Positions 47,195 through 56,277 of a DNA stretch of 64,000 bases are shown piece after piece. Location of the stretch: the NCBI RefSeq assembly GCF_002795845.1, contig NZ_CP011797.1, forward strand, positions 3,200,001-3,264,000. Direction: 5' to 3'. This stretch comes from Reinekea forsetii (GTDB lineage: Bacteria > Pseudomonadota > Gammaproteobacteria > Pseudomonadales > Natronospirillaceae). Made by a program: the position numbers and the translations under genes. How positions within the stretch are numbered: the first letter of the stretch is position 1; every line of letters starts with the position of its first letter. The notes beneath the pieces were generated by a model. The model saw only the letters and a program-made list of their open reading frames with translations, did no database searches and was not told the DNA's origin.

Positions 47195-47230
47195 AAAAAA
47201 GCCCCGAAACCTAATAATTTCGGGGCTTTC
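47195..47230 (-). terminator. Terminator of ssrA (bidirectional)
   Basis: GCCCCGAAA and TTTCGGGGC form a 9-bp stem. Its minus-strand copy is followed by T6 (complement of the A run at 47195-47200). It lies 33 bases beyond the tmRNA 3' end and may also stop the toxin-antitoxin transcript. Confidence 0.85.
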
Positions 47231-47262
47231 AGGGCTTTCCAGATGGTCTTGAAATGCCGTAT

Positions 47263-47640
47263 TGGTGGAGGCGGCGGGAATCGAACCCGCGTCCGCAAAT
47301 CCGCCACTCGCGGTCCTACATGCTTAGTCTCTTCTTTAATTTACCCTTGCCGTTACCGAAGGACAGGTGCGACTCGGGGAGCCTGGGATTAAATTGTCGG
47401 CGATCCGGCCTAGGCAACCTTTGCGCTTATCCTGATTTATTGACAGTCAGTAGGCTCGTTCAGGCACAAGCCAGTGACCGCCGGGCCTAGGCCCAGTTTG
47501 AAGATTATGCGGCTAGCGCGTAACCTTCGTAGTTGTCATCATTTGCAACTATGGTTTTGCAGCTTTGGTTTAACGTAATTGGCTACCATTACGACATGCA
47601 CCTGGAGCTTTGTAATCCGCGTCGAAGCCAGGTCGCCCCC
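47263..47640 (-). ncRNA. ssrA: tmRNA
   Basis: 378 bases on the minus strand. The 5' GGGGGCG and 3' CGCCTCC-ACCA pair as the acceptor stem, and the 3' part has the T arm GCGGGTTCGATTCCCGC. The internal frame, read from GCA at about 47554, is ANDDNYEGYALAA then TAA, giving the tag AANDDNYEGYALAA with the charged Ala. This resembles the E. coli tag with an EGY insertion. CCA is encoded. It rescues stalled ribosomes with SmpB, encoded 360 bases upstream on the same strand. Confidence 0.97.
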
Positions 47641-48002
47641 ATTAAACTTGTCCTGGGTGACAGCCCGATAGCGCTAGTCTGTCACGGCCCACCATAAAGA
47701 GGGGCACACCAGTGGAAATTTGCAGGCTCTTTTGCAAGAGTGGCTCGGCGTACAAATCAACCGATAAGGCTATGGGTGCGAACCCCATAACCAATACGCA
47801 GTATAACGAACTGCAGCGGCTTTGCCTATGACGATTTTAGCTTCAGCGTAGGCAGGGGAGCATCCGACCAAAGGGTCGAAATAGCTCGAAAGGCTAATGA
47901 ATTGAGGCCCATTGGAACGGCCAGGCAAACTGACTCGCCCTCACCCGTTAGGGCGAGGCCGGTGTTTGCGGTCGGCTTGGAGGGTGGAGGTTTTTTGTGG
48001 CC
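47641..48002 (-). promoter_or_regulatory. ssrA upstream region, with hairpin after smpB
   Basis: 362 bases. CTCGCCCT/AGGGCGAG (47934-47957) is a hairpin about 45 bases beyond the smpB stop and may end that transcript, though it lacks a T run. The ssrA promoter should lie within 100 bases of 47640; no consensus stands out. A T-arm-like TATGGGTGCGAACCCCATA at about 47771 has no tRNA around it. Confidence 0.4.
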
Positions 48003-48488
48003 TTAGCGGTTATAGGCCTTGACGATGCGTAACTTATCCCGGCTCCATTCCTTGTCTTTCTCGGCGGCGCGCTTGTCGTGATCTTGCTTGCCTTTGGCCA
48101 GCGCTATCTCGGCCTTGATCTTGTTGCCTTTCCAGTACACGGCCAAACAAACGGCAGTGAAGCCACTCTGGTGCACATTGCGCTCCAGCTTGTCGATTTC
48201 CTTACGGTTCAACAATAGCTTGCGGGTCCGGGTCGGCTCGGCGATCACGTGAGTCGAGGCGGTATTTAGCGGGGTAATGTGGGCGCCGATTAAGAAGGCT
48301 TCGGCGTCCTTAAAAATCACATAGCTATCGATCAGCTGCAACTTGCCAGCACGCATGCTTTTTACTTCCCAGCCCATAAGCGATAAGCCGGCTTCGTATT
48401 TATCTACTATCAGATAATCGTGCCGAGCTTTCTTGTTTAGGGCGATGGTGCCACCAGAGGTGGACTTCTTCTTTTTATCTTTACTCAT
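48003..48488 (-). CDS. smpB: SsrA-binding protein SmpB
   Basis: 161 residues. The beta-barrel core has [43 protein letters not shown] and [10 protein letters not shown], and the basic C-terminal tail ([21 protein letters not shown]) becomes helical in the decoding centre. It binds tmRNA and mimics a codon-anticodon pair during ribosome rescue. Adjacent to ssrA on the same strand. ATG at 48488. Confidence 0.97.
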   Translation of the reverse strand: MSKDKKKKSTSGGTIALNKKARHDYLIVDKYEAGLSLMGWEVKSMRAGKLQLIDSYVIFKDAEAFLIGAHITPLNTASTHVIAEPTRTRKLLLNRKEIDKLERNVHQSGFTAVCLAVYWKGNKIKAEIALAKGKQDHDKRAAEKDKEWSRDKLRIVKAYNR

Positions 48489-48570
48489 GGTCGCGATTAT
48501 AAGGCTTTTTGCCGGCGCTGCATCTTAAAACTAGACAAAGGCATGATTATCAAAGGATTAAATAGAGGTT

Positions 48571-48978
48571 ATGCTAACGAACATCTTGGGCAAAGTGCTC
48601 GATCCATCGTATGCTCCCTTTTTGACAGGTAGGCAAACTCACGTGTTAGGCATCTTTGTGCTCTTATTATTCTGGCTGCTCGGTTCGGCCTTGGTGGCCG
48701 TTCTGGCTTGGCCCATTCCCGGCAGCGTGGTCGGCCTGCTCGGACTTTGGCTGGCCTTGGTAGTCAACGGTGGTGTGCCCGACTGGCTGAAGAAGCCCTC
48801 TAGCCTGCTGATCCGCTATCTGACGCTATTGTTTGTGCCAGCCGGTGTCGGCTTGATCGACCACTGGGACCGGCTTATGAGTCACGGCATTGCCATGTTG
48901 GTCATTATCGCCATCAGCTCGGTACTGACCGCCGTTGTTATGGTGCTGATCTTTAGAGCGGGGCGGGCCAGCTCATGA
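48571..48978 (+). CDS. lrgA: LrgA/CidA family holin-like protein
   Basis: 135 residues with four membrane helices. It has the family pattern ILLLFWLLGSALVAVLAWPIPGSVVGLLGLWLAL and LLIRYLTLLFVPAGVGLIDHW. Family members influence murein hydrolase activity or carry pyruvate and similar acids with their LrgB partner, which overlaps by ATGA. ATG at 48571 after AGAGG. Confidence 0.88.
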   Translation: MLTNILGKVLDPSYAPFLTGRQTHVLGIFVLLLFWLLGSALVAVLAWPIPGSVVGLLGLWLALVVNGGVPDWLKKPSSLLIRYLTLLFVPAGVGLIDHWDRLMSHGIAMLVIIAISSVLTAVVMVLIFRAGRASS

Positions 48979-49688
48979 CCGATGCCATCCGCATGCTGCT
49001 GGCGCTGGTCGGCACAATCGGCTTCTACCTCTTGGCCGAGCAGCTTTACATCAGGCTGCACCGTTCGCCGCTGGTGCACCCGGTGTTGGTGAGCATCTTC
49101 GGCCTGATCGGGGTCTTAACCTGGCTCGACTGGGACTATGCCACCTATCAACAAGACACCTTTTTTATTCATTTTTTGCTCGGGCCGGCCACCGTGGCCT
49201 TAGCCATCCCGCTTTACGAACAGATGGCGCTGGTGCGCAAAATGGCCGTGCCGCTACTGATCGCGGCCTTGGTGGGCGCATTGGTCGCCGGCGCCAGTGC
49301 CGCCTTGCTCAGTGCGCTCTGGACGGGCGACACATTGCTGAGCCTGAGTTTGATCGCCAAGTCTGTAACCACGCCTATTGCGATGGATATCTCGGCAGTC
49401 TCCGGGGGCAGCCCGTCGCTCACCGCCGGTATTGTACTGTTTACCGGGGCGATCGGCTGTTTGTTGATTCCCTTAGTGTTGCGCCTGATGCGCGTTCACG
49501 ATGATGCCATTCATGGCTTTGTCTTGGGCCTTACCGCACACGGCTTCGGCACCGCCCAGGCGTTTGATCGGTCGGTTACCTGTGGCGCCTTTGCAGGTCT
49601 GGCGATGAGCCTGACCGGGGTAATCAGCGCCTTTGTGATCCCGGTGACGCCCTTGGCCGATTGGGTGCGAGTTATCATCGGGCTTTAG
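48975..49688 (+). CDS. lrgB: LrgB family membrane protein
   Basis: 237 residues and about seven helices. The family signature is the central SLIAKSVTTPIAMDISAVSGGSPSLTAGIVLFTGAIGCLL followed by HGFVLGLTAHGFGTAQAFD. It works as a pair with LrgA. Its stop is directly followed by a 15-bp tandem repeat. Confidence 0.9.
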   Translation: MTDAIRMLLALVGTIGFYLLAEQLYIRLHRSPLVHPVLVSIFGLIGVLTWLDWDYATYQQDTFFIHFLLGPATVALAIPLYEQMALVRKMAVPLLIAALVGALVAGASAALLSALWTGDTLLSLSLIAKSVTTPIAMDISAVSGGSPSLTAGIVLFTGAIGCLLIPLVLRLMRVHDDAIHGFVLGLTAHGFGTAQAFDRSVTCGAFAGLAMSLTGVISAFVIPVTPLADWVRVIIGL

Positions 49689-49692
49689 GTGC

Positions 49693-49752
49693 GGGCTCTT
49701 TGGTTGTGGGCTCTTTGGTTGTGGGCTCTTTGGTTGTGGGCTCTTTGGTTGT
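49693..49752 (+). repeat. 15-bp tandem repeat after lrgB
   Basis: Four exact copies of GGGCTCTTTGGTTGT start at 49693, 49708, 49723 and 49738; a diverged fragment (GGGCGCTTT) follows. They begin four bases after the lrgB stop, between convergent genes, in no recognised gene. Confidence 0.92.
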
Positions 49753-49876
49753 GGGCGCTTTACCTGAGGGGGTTGGCTGAGGCCTGGGGTTTTAATCGCA
49801 ACAGGCCGCATTGGTTCCAGCTTGCCGGGCGAAGGGCCGGCACGGTTAAACCCCTCGCGAGCGGATACCTCTTGCG

Positions 49877-50881
49877 CTAACTCAGCTTGCGTAACATTAA
49901 CCCAGCGCGTTGGCCGATCGGCACCTGTCCATTGGGAAAAACCAGGTATTCAGGTTCATCGCCGACCCGATATTCGTGCTCCCCGTCCTGCCAAATCAAT
50001 TGACCGGGTAGAAATTCGGCGAAGTTGGCGCTCTCATCGGCCACCAGAAACTGCCACTGCTCGCTGGTGCGTTCAATTTCATGGCATACGCTAAAGCAAT
50101 CGACCGGCCGCGCCGATCGGTTGGGCAAGGCATCCCCACTGATCAACTTGCGCAACGCCCCGTCAATGCCGCTGAACTGGCTTAGGTCGTTTTCTCCGAA
50201 GGGCTTTACCTTGCCCAGCTCAAGGGTAAAGCTCTGCGCCTGCTGGGTGCTCGCGCTGAACGAGCTAAAGGTATTGCCGGCACGTTGCTGCAACAACAGG
50301 GTCTGAATATCGGCTTGGTCGAGAAAGGCTTTCTGGCTGTCGGGTATCTTGCGGTCGGCGACGAAGGGGTATAGTGCAAAGCGCGCGCGGGCACTGTCCT
50401 TGATAGCGGTGTGGCAGTCATAGTGAAAGCGCTGCGTCACGGTGACCGGCTCTTCGGCATAGAAGTTCGCTACATAGGCTTCCAGCTTGGCCGCACGCTT
50501 AACTTCCTTAAGCGTCAGATCCTGGTGTTGCCATTGGCCGCAAAACAGTCGATTCATATTCAGGTCGACAAAGCGCTCGGCGGCGACCATTGACCAGGGG
50601 TTAGCGAGAATAAACAGGATCCGCTGACCACACTTCTGCTCTTCGGCTAATAGGTCATCGATAATCCGGCTGATAATTTCGATCGGGGCGGTCTCGTTGC
50701 CGTGCACGGCACAGGAAATAACCAGTGAGGTGTCGCACGCGGTATTGGGTTCGAACTTAATCACCCCGGTATCGAGAAAGGTCACCTCGGTGCCGGCCGT
50801 TAAAAAGTCGTGTTGGCGGACGTGCGGTGCATCGGCGTTGGCTAGGGTGTGCGAAATAATACTGCTGTGCGTGTCGAACAT
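49877..50881 (-). CDS. astE: Succinylglutamate desuccinylase/aspartoacylase family (AstE/AotO-like)
   Basis: 334 residues, a zinc carboxypeptidase-like deacylase. The zinc site is H and E of SCAVHGNETAPIEII plus a later His in FHYDCHTAI; DLNMNRLFCGQ is the substrate Arg loop. AstE removes succinate from succinylglutamate, the last step of the AST arginine pathway. It closes an arginine/ornithine transporter operon, the position of aotO in pseudomonads, so its role is tied to that uptake system. Either name may apply; no other ast genes are in view. Confidence 0.85.
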   Translation of the reverse strand: MFDTHSSIISHTLANADAPHVRQHDFLTAGTEVTFLDTGVIKFEPNTACDTSLVISCAVHGNETAPIEIISRIIDDLLAEEQKCGQRILFILANPWSMVAAERFVDLNMNRLFCGQWQHQDLTLKEVKRAAKLEAYVANFYAEEPVTVTQRFHYDCHTAIKDSARARFALYPFVADRKIPDSQKAFLDQADIQTLLLQQRAGNTFSSFSASTQQAQSFTLELGKVKPFGENDLSQFSGIDGALRKLISGDALPNRSARPVDCFSVCHEIERTSEQWQFLVADESANFAEFLPGQLIWQDGEHEYRVGDEPEYLVFPNGQVPIGQRAGLMLRKLS

Positions 50882-50908
50882 GCGGACTCCGAAAAATAGT
50901 GGCCTGGA

Positions 50909-51610
50909 CTATCGGGGCTGCAAGTGCCCCAACATTCTCTTTTCAATCTGTTTAAAGATGGCCAGTATGCCAAAGGTAATACAGAGGTAGACCAGACCAA
51001 TGGAAATAAAGGCTTCGAACGGGGCGTAGTAGCGCGCGTAAATATCGCGCGCCGCGCCCAACAGATCTATCAAGGTGACCAGCGAGGCGATCGAGCTGGC
51101 ATGCAGCATAAAGATCACCTCGTTGCTGTAAGCAGGAATGGCTCGACGAAAGGCGCTCGGCAGTATGATCCGGCGCATTCGCTTGGCCCAGCTCATGCCA
51201 TAGGCCTTGGCGGCCTCGATCTCACCGCGCGGGGTTGCTTCTATGGCGCCGCGGAAGATTTCGGTGGTGTAAGCGGCGGTGTTCAAGGCAAAAGCGATCA
51301 AGGCGGGATAGAAAGCCCCCTCGAAAATCACCCACCAGATAGAGTCCTGGAAACCCTCGATCAGGGTCACACCGTAGTAGATCATATAGAGCTGAATCAA
51401 TAACGGCGTGCCACGGAATATGTAGGTAAAGAACCAAACGGGCCAATTGATAAAGCGGTTTTTCGAGGTGCGCATAATCGCCAAGGGCACCGCCAATAGG
51501 CCGCCTACCAAGAGCGAGAGGAACACCAGCTGAACCGTGGTGACAAGTCCGTCCCAGTAGTGATACCAGGTCTCGGGATTACTGAAAATTGAAATGGCCG
51601 ATTCAATCAT
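50909..51610 (-). CDS. aotM: Basic amino acid ABC permease (HisM/AotM-like)
   Basis: 233 residues, five helices, with the inner-membrane binding-protein-dependent motif EAAKAYGMSWAKRMRRIILPSAFRRAIPAYSNE contacting the ATPase. The N-terminus (WYHYWDGLVTTVQLVFLSLLVGGLLA) is typical of HisM-type subunits. It pairs with the permease gene three bases upstream. Arginine/ornithine specificity comes from the operon, not from this protein. Confidence 0.85.
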   Translation of the reverse strand: MIESAISIFSNPETWYHYWDGLVTTVQLVFLSLLVGGLLAVPLAIMRTSKNRFINWPVWFFTYIFRGTPLLIQLYMIYYGVTLIEGFQDSIWWVIFEGAFYPALIAFALNTAAYTTEIFRGAIEATPRGEIEAAKAYGMSWAKRMRRIILPSAFRRAIPAYSNEVIFMLHASSIASLVTLIDLLGAARDIYARYYAPFEAFISIGLVYLCITFGILAIFKQIEKRMLGHLQPR

Positions 51611-51613
51611 TAT

Positions 51614-52324
51614 CTATCCCCTCTCCAGGCCGGCGCTGTAGCGCACATTCAAATGTTTGAACACCAGATCCGACAGGGCCGATATGGCTAAATAGACCAG
51701 GGCCGCCGGCAATAAAAACTTAAAGGGTTGACCGGTGCTCTTCGACGCTTCACTGGCCAAGCGGACCATATCGGCCAGACCAATGACACTGACCAGAGCC
51801 GTGGTCTTGAGTAGCACCTGCCAATTGTTGGCCAAACCGGGTATGGCGTGGCGCATCATCTGCGGAAACAAAATCCGCCGAAAGACCTTCATCGAACTCA
51901 TTCCATAGGCTTTCCCGGCTTCAATCTGGCCCACGTCGACAGCCATAATGGCACCGCGAAAGGTCTCTGACATATAGGCCCCAAAGATAAAGCCGATGGT
52001 CAGAACGCCGGAGGTGAATTCGTTAAAGGGCAGGAAGATGTCGATCTGCCCGTCGGACACATTGTAGAGCATATCGAAGAAGGCATTGACCATGATCTGG
52101 CCGCCGTAAAACAGCAACATCATCCAGACCAAGTCGGGTACGCCGCGAATCAGGGTGGTGTAAAAGATTGAAACACCCTTGGCCAGTCTATTATTCGACA
52201 TTCTACCCAAGGCGCCAAATAGGCCGAGAATGAAAGCCAACACCAGCGACAACAGCGCCAGTTCAATGGTTAGAATTGCGCCACCGAAAATACCGGGGCC
52301 ATAACCTTGAAAGTCAAACATCAA
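51614..52324 (-). CDS. aotQ: Basic amino acid ABC permease (HisQ/AotQ-like)
   Basis: 236 residues. HisQ-type permease with YGPGIFGGAILTIELALLSLVLAFILGLFGAL and the EAGKAYGMSSMKVFRRILFPQMMRHAIPGLANNW coupling loop. It forms the heterodimeric channel with the next gene. A terminator-like hairpin lies between it and the binding-protein gene upstream, so it is probably made in lower amounts. Confidence 0.85.
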   Translation of the reverse strand: MMFDFQGYGPGIFGGAILTIELALLSLVLAFILGLFGALGRMSNNRLAKGVSIFYTTLIRGVPDLVWMMLLFYGGQIMVNAFFDMLYNVSDGQIDIFLPFNEFTSGVLTIGFIFGAYMSETFRGAIMAVDVGQIEAGKAYGMSSMKVFRRILFPQMMRHAIPGLANNWQVLLKTTALVSVIGLADMVRLASEASKSTGQPFKFLLPAALVYLAISALSDLVFKHLNVRYSAGLERG

Positions 52325-52431
52325 TGGTTCTCTCTATAGCGCTCTGCAGACATGAGTATTCCGCTCTGTATTGACTGTTTAGGATCAACAATTAATAGAG
52401 AGCGTAACAAAACTGAATAGATTGGGGCTGT

Positions 52432-52472
52432 AAAAACAGCGCCCCGCGACCTGCTCGTGCAGGAAGGGGGCA
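52432..52472 (-). terminator. Attenuating hairpin between aotJ and aotQ
   Basis: On the minus strand GCCCCC...CCTGC pairs with GCAGG...GGGGC around ACGA, followed by a short stem end and T5. It is about 10-50 bases past the binding-protein stop. Partial termination here would give excess binding protein, as is common for importers. Confidence 0.65.
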
Positions 52473-52481
52473 CAGTCGCTA

Positions 52482-53234
52482 TTACATTTTGATGCTATAG
52501 CTGAAATAACGGTACATTATTTCGTCATAGGTACCATCTTGCTTGAGCTTATCCAGTGCCTTGGCAACGGCTGCTTGCAGATCGACATCACGCTTACGGA
52601 ACGCAGCACCGGCGCCTTCACCGAAGATGCGCACCGGATCTTTCATCATTTCGCCCACCTGAACCACATCAGAACCTTCACCGAGCATTTCCATGCCCAC
52701 TGGCGCGTCGATAAACATCGCGTCCAAACGGCCGCCTTTGATATCGACGATCATGTCGTCGGCCGTGGTGTAACGGACCACTTCGGCGTCGGTAACAAAT
52801 TCAGTCACGTAGGTGTCTTGCACTGTTGCACGCTGCACACCGACACGCTTACCGGCTGAGTTGGTTGGGTCAAAGTTGGTCGATGAGAAGAAGGCCGACG
52901 GTGTGGTGTAATAGCCCGGCGTAAACAGGACGCGCTTCTGGCGCTCGGCGTTGATCGACATAGAAGAGAAGATCATGTCGTATTTACGGGCTAGCAGGCC
53001 AGGAATAATGCCGTCCCATGCTTGGATAATCCAATCACATGCCTTACCGGTCACTTCCATACAGACCTTGTCGCCCAGCTCAATTTCAAAACCGGTCAGG
53101 CTGCCGTCCGGTGCCTTATATTCAAACGGTGGATAAGGCGCATCGACACCGACTCGAATGGAGTCCCAATCTTTTGCGTCAACGGCTGAAACAACAGCCA
53201 ATACAGTTGCCAGGGCTAAAAGCGTTTTTTTCAT
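52482..53234 (-). CDS. aotJ: Basic amino acid-binding protein (AotJ/HisJ-like)
   Basis: 250 residues with a signal peptide (MKKTLLALATVLAVVSAVDA). Cluster 3 family: IRVGVDAPYPPFEYKAPDGSLTGFEIELG, VQRATVQDTYV, and FGEGAGAAFRKRDVDLQAAVAKALDKLKQDGTYDEIMYRYF. The DWIIQAWDGIIPGLLARKYDMIFSSMSI segment matches lysine/arginine/ornithine-binding proteins. Captures substrate in the periplasm and delivers it to AotQM. Confidence 0.9.
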   Translation of the reverse strand: MKKTLLALATVLAVVSAVDAKDWDSIRVGVDAPYPPFEYKAPDGSLTGFEIELGDKVCMEVTGKACDWIIQAWDGIIPGLLARKYDMIFSSMSINAERQKRVLFTPGYYTTPSAFFSSTNFDPTNSAGKRVGVQRATVQDTYVTEFVTDAEVVRYTTADDMIVDIKGGRLDAMFIDAPVGMEMLGEGSDVVQVGEMMKDPVRIFGEGAGAAFRKRDVDLQAAVAKALDKLKQDGTYDEIMYRYFSYSIKM

Positions 53235-53372
53235 TGTGTGTGCTCCGTCATTATGTGTCTGAGTCGAGCCTTAGGGCTCTGTTCTTTTTTGTGTAAACCG
53301 GATAGATCGGGGTACTGCATCGGCCTGGCCAAAAGAGGCCAGACCTTCTTTTTTTCACTCTACCACTAACCG

Positions 53373-54146
53373 CTAGTATTTGGGTGAAAGAAACTGTTTC
53401 ATACGCTCGGAACTGGGGTTGGCAAAGACGTCTTGCGGGTTACCCTGCTCCTCGATACGCCCCTCATGCAGATAGACTACATGGTTGGAGACGTCCCGAG
53501 CGAAGGACATCTCATGGGTCACGACGATCATGGTACGGCCTTCTTCAGCTAGGCCGCGCATCACCTTGAGGACTTCACCGACCAATTCTGGGTCGAGTGC
53601 CGAGGTCGGCTCATCGAACAACATAACCGTTGGGTTCATCGCCAAGGCGCGGGCGATGGCGGCACGTTGTTGCTGGCCACCAGACAGATGGGCGGGATAA
53701 TAGTCCCGGCGATCGAATAGACCGACTCGGTTTAAGTGCTCCTCCGCCCGCTCAATAGCCTCGGCCTTGCTGATGCCGAGAACATTGATCGGCGCTTCAA
53801 TAATATTTTCCATCACGGTCATATGCGACCAGAGGTTAAAGCTTTGGAACACCATGGCCAGCCGAGCCCGAATCTGCTCGACTTGGCGAATATTGGCCGG
53901 CACACGCAATCCGCGCTTATCGGTTTTGAACTCGATCGTCTCGCCGTGTACCTGAATATCGCCCGACGTGGGCACTTCGAGTAGATTGATGCAGCGCAAA
54001 AAGGTCGACTTACCCGAGCCCGAAGAGCCTATCAGTGAGATCACGTCCCCTTTGTGAGCGCGCATCGAGATACCCTTAAGCACCTCATGGTCACCGAACT
54101 GTTTGTGGATGTCGGTCGTCACTAACGCCGGGGCGTCTACTGCCAT
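53373..54146 (-). CDS. aotP: Basic amino acid ABC ATPase (HisP/AotP-like)
   Basis: 257 residues. Walker [11 protein letters not shown]-loop [13 protein letters not shown], signature [10 protein letters not shown], Walker [16 protein letters not shown]-loop VTHEMSFA. The [12 protein letters not shown] and [11 protein letters not shown] pieces are typical of polar amino acid importers. Powers AotQM. First gene of the operon; ATG 54146 after AGAGGAAAG. Confidence 0.9.
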   Translation of the reverse strand: MAVDAPALVTTDIHKQFGDHEVLKGISMRAHKGDVISLIGSSGSGKSTFLRCINLLEVPTSGDIQVHGETIEFKTDKRGLRVPANIRQVEQIRARLAMVFQSFNLWSHMTVMENIIEAPINVLGISKAEAIERAEEHLNRVGLFDRRDYYPAHLSGGQQQRAAIARALAMNPTVMLFDEPTSALDPELVGEVLKVMRGLAEEGRTMIVVTHEMSFARDVSNHVVYLHEGRIEEQGNPQDVFANPSSERMKQFLSPKY

Positions 54147-54598
54147 GGGGCTTTCCTCTTTATGCCTAAGATCAGCCCGGGTAAGGGAAACTTAGTCTTT
54201 AGGGCTGTTATTGTTTTTCTATCAGTCATTCTGACCAATCTTAGCATGAATTGTAAACCACAATATCACCCGGCATTTTTGCCTGTGCGACATCTGATGC
54301 TGTTGTTTAGGTCATTTGAGCTCGGCACCATGAACCCTGCAACGGTTCCCCGTGCCACGTCATAACGATACGCAGGGGTATAAAAAAGCTGCGCGCTTGG
54401 ACAAAATATTCAGTTGGATCCATTTCACATCTTGCCCTCCGGATTCGCCTGCACTATTGTGTTCGCACTCAGCCGGCAAACTGCAATACAGTCTTGCCAA
54501 ATAAAAAAAGAGGCGCGTATCACGCTTTTACGCAAGCCTTAAACTCAATGATGTCGCTTCTGCATAAATTGCAGACGACTCAAAGGAGCACTCTACTG
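54147..54598. promoter_or_regulatory. Divergent control region between aotP and dppA
   Basis: 452 bases with no gene. It must hold the leftward aot promoter and the rightward dpp promoter. No ArgR-box pair or clear consensus was recognised. AAAGGAG near 54582 is the dppA ribosome site. Confidence 0.45.
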
Positions 54599-56194
54599 AT
54601 GAACAAAAGCATATCTCTATTCGCCACCGCAACCCTAGCTGCGACCCTTGCAGCTGGCGCTATGGCCGCACCGAAAACCTTTGTGTATTGCTCTGAGGCG
54701 AGCCCCGAAGGTTTCAACCCGGCATTTTACTCCTCCGGCACCACCTTTGATGCCTCCGCAAAAACCTTATTCAACCGTCTGGTAGAGTTCGAGCGGGGCG
54801 CCACCAATATCGTGCCGGGCCTGGCCGAGAGCTGGACCGTGTCAGACGATGGCAAAACCTATACCTTTAATCTGCGCAAGGGTGTGAAATTCCACCAACG
54901 CAATGATTTCCGTGCCTCGCGTGACTTTAACGCCGACGACGTGCTGTTCAGCATCAACCGTCAGCTGAAGGAGAGCCACCCGTACCATGCTGTCAGCGGT
55001 AAGTCATATGCCTACTTCGGCTACATGGATATGGCCAACATCATCGCCTCGGTCGAAAAACTGAATGACTATTCAGTGCGCTTTAATCTGAATTCAGCCG
55101 ATGCAACCTTCCTGGCCAACATGGCGATGGATTTTGCGTCCATTAACTCGTCTGAATACGCCGATGCCATGATGTCAGCCGGAACACCTGAACAGTTCGA
55201 TAAGACGCCCATCGGCACTGGCCCGTTCATCCTGGCGCAGTATAAGAAAGATTCGGTCATCCGGTATGTTGCCCACAACGCCTATTGGGAAGGTAAGTCT
55301 GCTCTGGATCGCCTGGTGTTCTCCATCACCCCAGACGCCAGCGTACGCTATGCCAAGTTGCAGAAAGGCGAGTGTCATATGATGCCGTACCCGAATCCGG
55401 CTGACGTAGCGGCGATGAAGCAAGACAGCGACATCACGGTATTGGAGTCCAATGGTCTTAACGTCGGTTACTTGGCGTTTAACGTCCAAAAAGCCCCATT
55501 CGACAACCAATTAGTGCGTCAGGCATTGAACATGGCAACTAACAAAGAAGCCATCTTAGAAGCGGTTTATCAGGGTGCCGGTGCGGTTGCCAAGAACCCA
55601 ATTCCACCAACTATGTGGTCTTACAACGACAACGTTGTTGACTACGCTTACGATCCATTAGAGGCCAAGGCTTTGTTAAGCGAAGCGGGCTTCCCGAACG
55701 GTTTTGAAACCGACATTTGGGCTATGCCAGTGCAGCGTCCATACAATCCGAATGCCCGTCGAATGGCGGAAATGATGCAGGAAGATTGGGCCAAAATCGG
55801 TGTGACGGCTAATATCGTCTCATACGAATGGGCTGAGTACCTAGAGCGCACTAAGAAGGGTGAGCACCAGACGGCCATGTTGGGCTGGACGGGCGACAAT
55901 GGTGATCCGGATAACTTCCTTTATGTACTCTTAGGCTGTGATTCCGGCGGTGGTAACATCGCGTCCTGGTGCAACCAGGAATTCCAGGGTTTGATCGAAG
56001 AAGCCAAGGTCACTGCAGACATCGCTGTCCGCACCTCGCTCTATGAAGAAGCTCAGGTTATCTTCAAGGAAGACGCGCCATGGATCACTGTTGCCCACTC
56101 GGTGGTATTTGAACCGATGCGCAAAGAAGTCACCGGTTACAAGATGAGCCCATTCGGTGCTCACGATTTCTACAGTGTTGATCTAGCCGAGTAA
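54599..56194 (+). CDS. dppA: Dipeptide-binding protein
   Basis: 531 residues from ATG 54599 (AAAGGAG ten bases before; a frame start at 54494 would precede the signal peptide). Signal MNKSISLFATATLAATLAAGAMA. SBP family 5 features: FVYCSEASPEGFNPAFYSSGTTFDASAKTLFNRLVEFERG, GPFILAQYKKDSVIRYV, GWTGDNGDPDNFLYVLLGCD (the DppA-specific segment). Binds di- and tripeptides, possibly haem or 5-aminolevulinate as in E. coli, and hands them to DppBC. First gene of dppABCDF. Confidence 0.93.
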   Translation: MNKSISLFATATLAATLAAGAMAAPKTFVYCSEASPEGFNPAFYSSGTTFDASAKTLFNRLVEFERGATNIVPGLAESWTVSDDGKTYTFNLRKGVKFHQRNDFRASRDFNADDVLFSINRQLKESHPYHAVSGKSYAYFGYMDMANIIASVEKLNDYSVRFNLNSADATFLANMAMDFASINSSEYADAMMSAGTPEQFDKTPIGTGPFILAQYKKDSVIRYVAHNAYWEGKSALDRLVFSITPDASVRYAKLQKGECHMMPYPNPADVAAMKQDSDITVLESNGLNVGYLAFNVQKAPFDNQLVRQALNMATNKEAILEAVYQGAGAVAKNPIPPTMWSYNDNVVDYAYDPLEAKALLSEAGFPNGFETDIWAMPVQRPYNPNARRMAEMMQEDWAKIGVTANIVSYEWAEYLERTKKGEHQTAMLGWTGDNGDPDNFLYVLLGCDSGGGNIASWCNQEFQGLIEEAKVTADIAVRTSLYEEAQVIFKEDAPWITVAHSVVFEPMRKEVTGYKMSPFGAHDFYSVDLAE

Positions 56195-56224
56195 CCATCC
56201 GGCTTTGCTCTATAGCAAACTAAA

Positions 56225-56261
56225 CGGCGCCTGCAGACTGTCTGCCGGCGTCGTCTTTTTT
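56225..56261 (+). terminator. Intrinsic terminator/attenuator between dppA and dppB
   Basis: CGGCGCCTGCAGA pairs with TCTGCCGGCGTCG (one G-U, one mismatch) around CTG, followed by TCTTTTTT. It lies 30 bases after dppA and 17 before dppB, so readthrough sets permease levels below those of the binding protein. Confidence 0.85.
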
Positions 56262-56277
56262 CCGTTCAGGATCTCTC

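Noticed and set aside
47760-47800. tRNA-like T arm (TATGGGTGCGAACCCCATA) upstream of ssrA
   Set aside because: No acceptor or anticodon arm can be formed around it, and the loop is GCGAA rather than TTCGA. At most a remnant.
53325-53355. Hairpin CTGGCC/GGCCAG with T run on the plus strand between aotJ and aotP
   Set aside because: The T run faces the plus direction while both genes are on the minus strand, so it is not their terminator; no plus-strand gene precedes it.
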